A stretch of 55,175 nucleotides of DNA from Alphaproteobacteria bacterium (lineage in GTDB: Bacteria > Pseudomonadota > Alphaproteobacteria > ATCC43930 > CGMCC-115725). The notes beneath the pieces were generated by a model that saw only the letters and a list, made by a program, of their open reading frames with translations, was not told the origin of the DNA and did no database searches. Positions 49,875 to 55,175 of the stretch are shown here, in pieces. The stretch lies in contig JAJPHB010000040.1 of the NCBI GenBank assembly GCA_021325525.1, forward strand, positions 1 through 55,175. Direction: 5' to 3'. Numbering within the stretch: position 1 is the first letter of the stretch; each line of letters begins with the position of its first letter. A program made the position numbers and the translations under genes.

Positions 49875-50303
49875 CTAGCCGGCGATGAAGTGGCGGAGCG
49901 AATCCGCTTCGAACTCGACCTCTTCGATGCGGCTCTTGACGAGGTCGCCGATGCTGATGATGCCGCAGAGCACGCCGTCCTTCACGACAGGGAGATGACG
50001 GAAGCGCCGCTCGGTCATGCGCGCCATGAGCTCGCTGACCGTGTCCTCGGGACGGCAGGTGACGACGCGGCGCGTCATCAGCCGATCGGCGGTCATCGTC
50101 AGGACGGCGGCGCCGTGCTCGGCGACGGCGTGGACGATGTCGCGCTCGGACAGGATGCCGGCCGGGGTGCGGCCGTCATCGCTCACGACCAGCGCGCCGA
50201 TGCCGCGCGCCTTCAGCTCGCGCACCGCCGCCGCGACCGTCGTGCCGGACGGGATCGTCGCGACGGCGTTGCCCTTGGCCCGCAGGATCGCTTCGACGTT
50301 CAT
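49875..50303 (-). CDS. Stand-alone CBS-pair protein
   Basis: A 142-residue protein that is a tandem of two CBS domains. The first reads AVRELKARGIGALVVSDDGR and GILSERDIVHAVAEHG; the second has RRVVTCRPEDTVSELMARMT and RFRHLPVVKDGVLCGIISIG, DLVKSRIEEVE. Such free CBS pairs bind adenine nucleotides or NADH-type ligands and often regulate a partner protein. The ATG at 50303 is preceded by GGAGGAG; an upstream in-frame extension would add 31 low-complexity residues. Partner unknown; no operon mates on its strand except the small frame at 50443-50610 upstream. Confidence 0.92.
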   Translation of the reverse strand: MNVEAILRAKGNAVATIPSGTTVAAAVRELKARGIGALVVSDDGRTPAGILSERDIVHAVAEHGAAVLTMTADRLMTRRVVTCRPEDTVSELMARMTERRFRHLPVVKDGVLCGIISIGDLVKSRIEEVEFEADSLRHFIAG

Positions 50304-50442
50304 GCTCTCCTCCTCATTGCGAGGCGGCGCCGCATGCCGCAGGGAGGCCGGGCGTAGACGCCGCGCCGGGTCGTGCCCTGGTTGCGGCTCCGTCATTGGA
50401 ACAGCTTAACACAGAACGCCGGCGCCGTCCGATCGGCCTCGC

Positions 50443-50610
50443 TCACCGACGGAATCGGGCCGCGAACACGCCGAGAAAGGCCGCGAGCTGCGCGCCGAGC
50501 CAATGGGGGCGCCAGGGCTGCGGCTCCCAGCCGCGGAGAATCTCGGCGACATCGGAGCCCCGGCCGTCATCGAAGGGCCGGAAGAACGGCGCGGAGAAAT
50601 CGAACGGCAT
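50443..50610 (-). CDS. Small uncharacterised protein
   Basis: A 55-residue frame, MPFDFSAPFFRPFDDGRGSD at the start, then EILRGWEPQPWRPHWLGAQL and a short C-terminal helix ending FRR. It is rich in aromatic and proline residues. AGGAG lies 9 bases before the ATG, and codon third positions are mostly G or C as in neighbours. It is upstream of the CBS-pair gene on the same strand. No family is recognised. Confidence 0.5.
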   Translation of the reverse strand: MPFDFSAPFFRPFDDGRGSDVAEILRGWEPQPWRPHWLGAQLAAFLGVFAARFRR

Positions 50611-50837
50611 GGTCTTCACTCCTGTGACGCCGGCCTCTGCTTGCGAGCGCCGGCACGGATTCGGCCCGAACGGAGAGCAACGGGGAATGAAGATGCGGGT
50701 CCGGCCTTACCGATAGAATTTTCTATCGAATGGCATCTGCGCCGCTCCGCAGGACCGATGGTGATTCTAGTGGAACGCGTTTGCCGAAAAAGCGATACTT
50801 TCTCATTGGAGGAATAAGCTCCGTTGATGGATCGGCC

Positions 50838-51794
50838 ATGTCGCGCAAGCTCCCTCCGCTGAACGCGCTGCGCGCCTTCGAGGCGGCGGCGCGGCATCTC
50901 AGCTTCACCGCCGCCGCGGCGGAGCTGCATGTGACGCAGGCGGCGATCAGCCATCAGATCCGGATGCTCGAGGACCGTCTCGGCATGCCGCTTTTCCGCC
51001 GCAACGGGCGCGGCGTCCTCCTGACGGATACCGCGCAGGCCTATCTGCCGGAGGTGAGCGCCGCCTTCGACCGCCTCGCCGGGGCGACCCAGCGCTTGAA
51101 GGCGCAGGACGCCTCGGGGCCGCTCAGCGCCACCGTTCTCCCCTCCTTCGCCGCGAAATGGCTGCTGCCGCGCCTCGGGCGGCTGCGCGCGGCGCACCCC
51201 GAGATCGACCTGCGCATTTCGAGCGCGACCGAGCTCGTCGATCTGACGCGCGGCGAGTTCGACATCGCGATCCGCGCCGGGCACGGCAACTACCCGGGCA
51301 TGCGCGTCGACCTCATCAGCCGCGAGAGCTCCTTCCCCGTCTGCAGCCCGGCGCTCCTTGCGGGTCCGCACCCGCTGCGCGAGCCAGCCGATCTCCGCTA
51401 CCACACGCTGCTCCATGACGAGCCGCGCGATCTCTGGCGCCTCTGGTTCAACCTCGTCGGGGTCACCGATATCGATGCGACGCGGGGGCCGGGCTTCAGC
51501 GATTCCGGCATGGTGATCCAGGCCGCCGTCGAGGGGCAGGGAATCGCCATCGCGCGGGCGGCGCTCGCCGCCGTCGACCTCGCCGCCGGACGCCTCGTCC
51601 GGCCCTTCGACCAGAGCCTGCCGAGCGATTTCTCCTATTGGCTCGTCTGCCCGGAAAGCACGGCCGACCGGCCGAAGATCGCCGCCTTCCGCGCCTGGAT
51701 CCTGGCCGAGGCGCGCGCCTCGGCGAGCGATGCGGCGGGGGTGGCGGGCGCCCTCAGCCCAGCATCGGACGCAGCCGCTCCAGCGCCTCGCTGA
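50838..51794 (+). CDS. LysR-type regulator, GcvA-like
   Basis: A 318-residue regulator. It opens with the GcvA pattern LPPLNALRAFEAAARHLSFT and AAAAELHVTQAAISHQIRML, which contains the recognition helix; LEDRLGMPLFRRNGRGVLLT follows. The substrate-binding domain runs from about residue 90 and includes VLPSFAAKWLLPRLGRLRAA and RGEFDIAIRAGHGNYPGMRV, then DSGMVIQAAVEGQGIAIARA. GcvA-like proteins control amino-acid, beta-lactamase or flanking aminotransferase genes. It is convergent with the aminotransferase, and the last 41 bases of the two genes overlap. The ATG at 50838 fits the family start; an upstream frame extension is low-complexity. Confidence 0.92.
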   Translation: MSRKLPPLNALRAFEAAARHLSFTAAAAELHVTQAAISHQIRMLEDRLGMPLFRRNGRGVLLTDTAQAYLPEVSAAFDRLAGATQRLKAQDASGPLSATVLPSFAAKWLLPRLGRLRAAHPEIDLRISSATELVDLTRGEFDIAIRAGHGNYPGMRVDLISRESSFPVCSPALLAGPHPLREPADLRYHTLLHDEPRDLWRLWFNLVGVTDIDATRGPGFSDSGMVIQAAVEGQGIAIARAALAAVDLAAGRLVRPFDQSLPSDFSYWLVCPESTADRPKIAAFRAWILAEARASASDAAGVAGALSPASDAAAPAPR

Positions 51795-52962
51795 GGCGTT
51801 CGGGGGCGCTCGCAAAGCAGAGGCGGAGATAGCCCTCGCCCGCCGGGCCGAAGGCGGCGCCGGGCGCGAGCCCGACCTTGCAGCGCCGCACGATCTCCTT
51901 GGCGAAATTGAGGCTGTCGCTCATGCCGTCGACGCGGAAGAAGGCGTAGAAGGCGCCCGCCGGCGCCGTCGCGCGGATGCGCGAGAAGCGGGCGAGGCCC
52001 TCGACGATGATGTCGCGCCCGGCGCGGCAGCGCTCGACGAGGCTGGCAACGAAGGGCTCGCCCTCGCGGAGCGCCGTCGCCGCCGCCGGCTGCAGGAAGG
52101 TGGGCGCACCCGAGGTGTTGAACTCGATGAGCTTGTCGAGCACGGGGTGGATCGCCTCCGGCGCCACCATCCAGCCGAGCCGCCAGCCGGTCATGGCCCA
52201 GCTCTTGGAGAAGCTGTTGATGACGATGACGCGGTCCTCGGGCTCGGCAAGGTCGAGGATCGAGGCCGCGACCGGGCGGTCGTAGACGATCCGCTCATAG
52301 ACCTCGTCGGCCATGAGCCAGATGCCGCGCCGGCGCGTGAAGTCGAGGAGCGCCGCCGCCTCCTCGCGGCTCATCATCCACCCCGTCGGGTTCGAGGGCG
52401 AGTTGACGAAGACGGCGCGGGTCGCGGCGTCGCAGGCGGCCATCAGGCGGTCGAGATCGAGCCGCCAGGCGCCTTCCGCGGTCGGCTGCAGCCCGACCGC
52501 CCGCGCCTCGCCGCCCATCGCCTCGACCGAGGCGTTGATGTTGGGCCAGACGGGGCTCAGGATGACGACATTGTCGCCGGGCTCGACCAGGATCTGCGCC
52601 GACAGCATGATGGCGCTCATCCCGGCGCTGGTGACGACGACGCGCTCGGCGCCGACGGGCTTGGCGTGGAGGCGGCTCAGATAGTGGGCGATCGCTTGGC
52701 GCAGCTCCGGAATGCCGCGCTTGAAGGTGTAGAAGGTCTCGCCGCGCTTCAGCGCCGCCGCCGCCGCCTCGCAGATGAAGGCGGGCGTCGGCAGATCGCC
52801 CTCGCCGAACCAAAGCGGCAGGATGGCGGGGTCGCCGAAGCCGACGGCGGCGACCTCGGCGATCTTCGAGGCGGGCAGCGCCGCGATGGCCGGGCGAATG
52901 CCGAGCGGGCGGCCGGGTGAGGGAATGAGGGAAGGCGCTGGACGGAGACGGGCCTCGGACAA
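51754..52962 (-). CDS. PLP-dependent aminotransferase (class I/II), TTG start
   Basis: A 402-residue fold-type I aminotransferase. Signatures: LWFGEGDLPTPAFICEAAAA (about 58), the PLP-contacting [17 protein letters not shown], and the lysine in IVINSFSKSWAMTGWRLGWM. The C-terminal domain includes FNTSGAPTFLQPAAATALRE and GEGYLRLCFASAPERL, where Arg binds the carboxylate. Substrate is open; close relatives are arginine/aspartate or aromatic aminotransferases. Start choice: GAGGAGGT lies at an ideal 6-base distance from TTG at 52962, while the ATG farther upstream (53079) would put the ribosome site inside the gene and add a 39-residue leader without homology. It is convergent with the LysR gene with a 41-base overlap. 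Confidence 0.9.
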   Translation of the reverse strand: MSEARLRPAPSLIPSPGRPLGIRPAIAALPASKIAEVAAVGFGDPAILPLWFGEGDLPTPAFICEAAAAALKRGETFYTFKRGIPELRQAIAHYLSRLHAKPVGAERVVVTSAGMSAIMLSAQILVEPGDNVVILSPVWPNINASVEAMGGEARAVGLQPTAEGAWRLDLDRLMAACDAATRAVFVNSPSNPTGWMMSREEAAALLDFTRRRGIWLMADEVYERIVYDRPVAASILDLAEPEDRVIVINSFSKSWAMTGWRLGWMVAPEAIHPVLDKLIEFNTSGAPTFLQPAAATALREGEPFVASLVERCRAGRDIIVEGLARFSRIRATAPAGAFYAFFRVDGMSDSLNFAKEIVRRCKVGLAPGAAFGPAGEGYLRLCFASAPERLSEALERLRPMLG

Positions 52963-53147
52963 GGTGGGACCTCCTCGTTGCACGGCGGCGCGGAACGCGA
53001 CGGCGCTCCCGCCGGCATTCTCGCCGCGAGAGCGCTCATAGAGGGTTAACACCGCTCTCGACCCCGCGGCTAGCGTCATAAAGGGCGATGGCCTAAATAT
53101 GGAGGGCGGCCCGCGAAAGACGGGCCTTCGAGCGAGCGGGAGGATGC

Positions 53148-55106
<1,959 letters not shown>

Positions 55107-55124
55107 GGCCCCGGGCGGAGGGGT

Positions 55125-55149
55125 CTCCGCAACACGAGATGTTGTGGAG
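55125..55149 (+). terminator. Hairpin after the acetoacetate-CoA ligase gene
   Basis: CTCCGCAACA and TGTTGTGGAG form a 10-bp stem (one G-T pair) with a five-base loop, 18 bases after the stop codon. No clear T run follows, so it may be a weak or Rho-linked 3' structure. A second inverted repeat, CCGCCTGT/ACAGGTGG, follows at 55150-55170. Confidence 0.5.
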
Positions 55150-55175
55150 CCGCCTGTTATTCACAGGTGGATTAC

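Overview
The window is about 55 kb of high-GC bacterial chromosome that reads as an alphaproteobacterium. The evidence is the housekeeping block rpoD - dnaG - yqeY / carA - carB - greA, a phasin gene with PhaR-like operator sites, a COQ9-type TetR protein, NnrU, a 4-hydroxyproline epimerase operon and several dipeptide-type ABC importers. No genus can be named from sequence reading alone. I saw no transposase, integrase, phage gene or CRISPR array.

Layout, left to right. 1-4.8 kb is an accessory stretch: the end of a polysaccharide deacetylase, an M24-fold hydrolase that has lost most metal ligands, a scar of three truncated gene fragments in alternating orientation (1532-2456), then an M20 amidohydrolase and a TRIC-type membrane protein with looser base composition, ending at a CAU tRNA. 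5-17 kb is the conserved core (rpoD, dnaG, GatB/YqeY protein, carA, carB, greA, an aspartate-type aminotransferase). 16-20 kb has a short-chain-type cis-prenyltransferase, a DedA protein, a PAP2 phosphatase and a GT2 glycosyltransferase, a set that fits polyprenyl-phosphate carrier metabolism. 20-22 kb has a CBS-linked ClC channel and a divergent MarR regulator with a palindromic operator between them. 22-25.5 kb is a tight three-gene operon for 4-hydroxyproline use. 25.5-31 kb is mixed: CsaA-like protein, phasin, TetR/COQ9, PfpI, NnrU, YggT, tRNA-Ala(CGC), a Tat-type dienelactone hydrolase and a small lipoprotein.

31-45 kb holds two complete peptide-type ABC importers on the same strand, each with its own binding protein, two permeases and a single fused double-ATPase. 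The first ends in an M81 (MlrC-like) peptidase, the second in a DAO-family FAD oxidoreductase, so the block looks like uptake plus intracellular breakdown of an unusual peptide or amino-acid compound. A LysR gene that should face this block has lost its DNA-binding half. 46-48 kb is an ECF sigma factor with its own-looking promoter, followed by a secreted ferritin-like protein and a cytochrome c. 48-55 kb has a chromate-type transporter, a CBS-pair protein, three very small genes, a GcvA-like LysR regulator tail-to-tail with an aminotransferase that starts at TTG, and acetoacetate-CoA ligase.

The most interesting parts are the twin peptide importer cluster with its broken regulator, the polyprenyl carrier cluster containing an actinobacterial-style cis-prenyltransferase, the ECF sigma - ferritin-like - cytochrome c module, and the mosaic pseudogene scar beside the tRNA.
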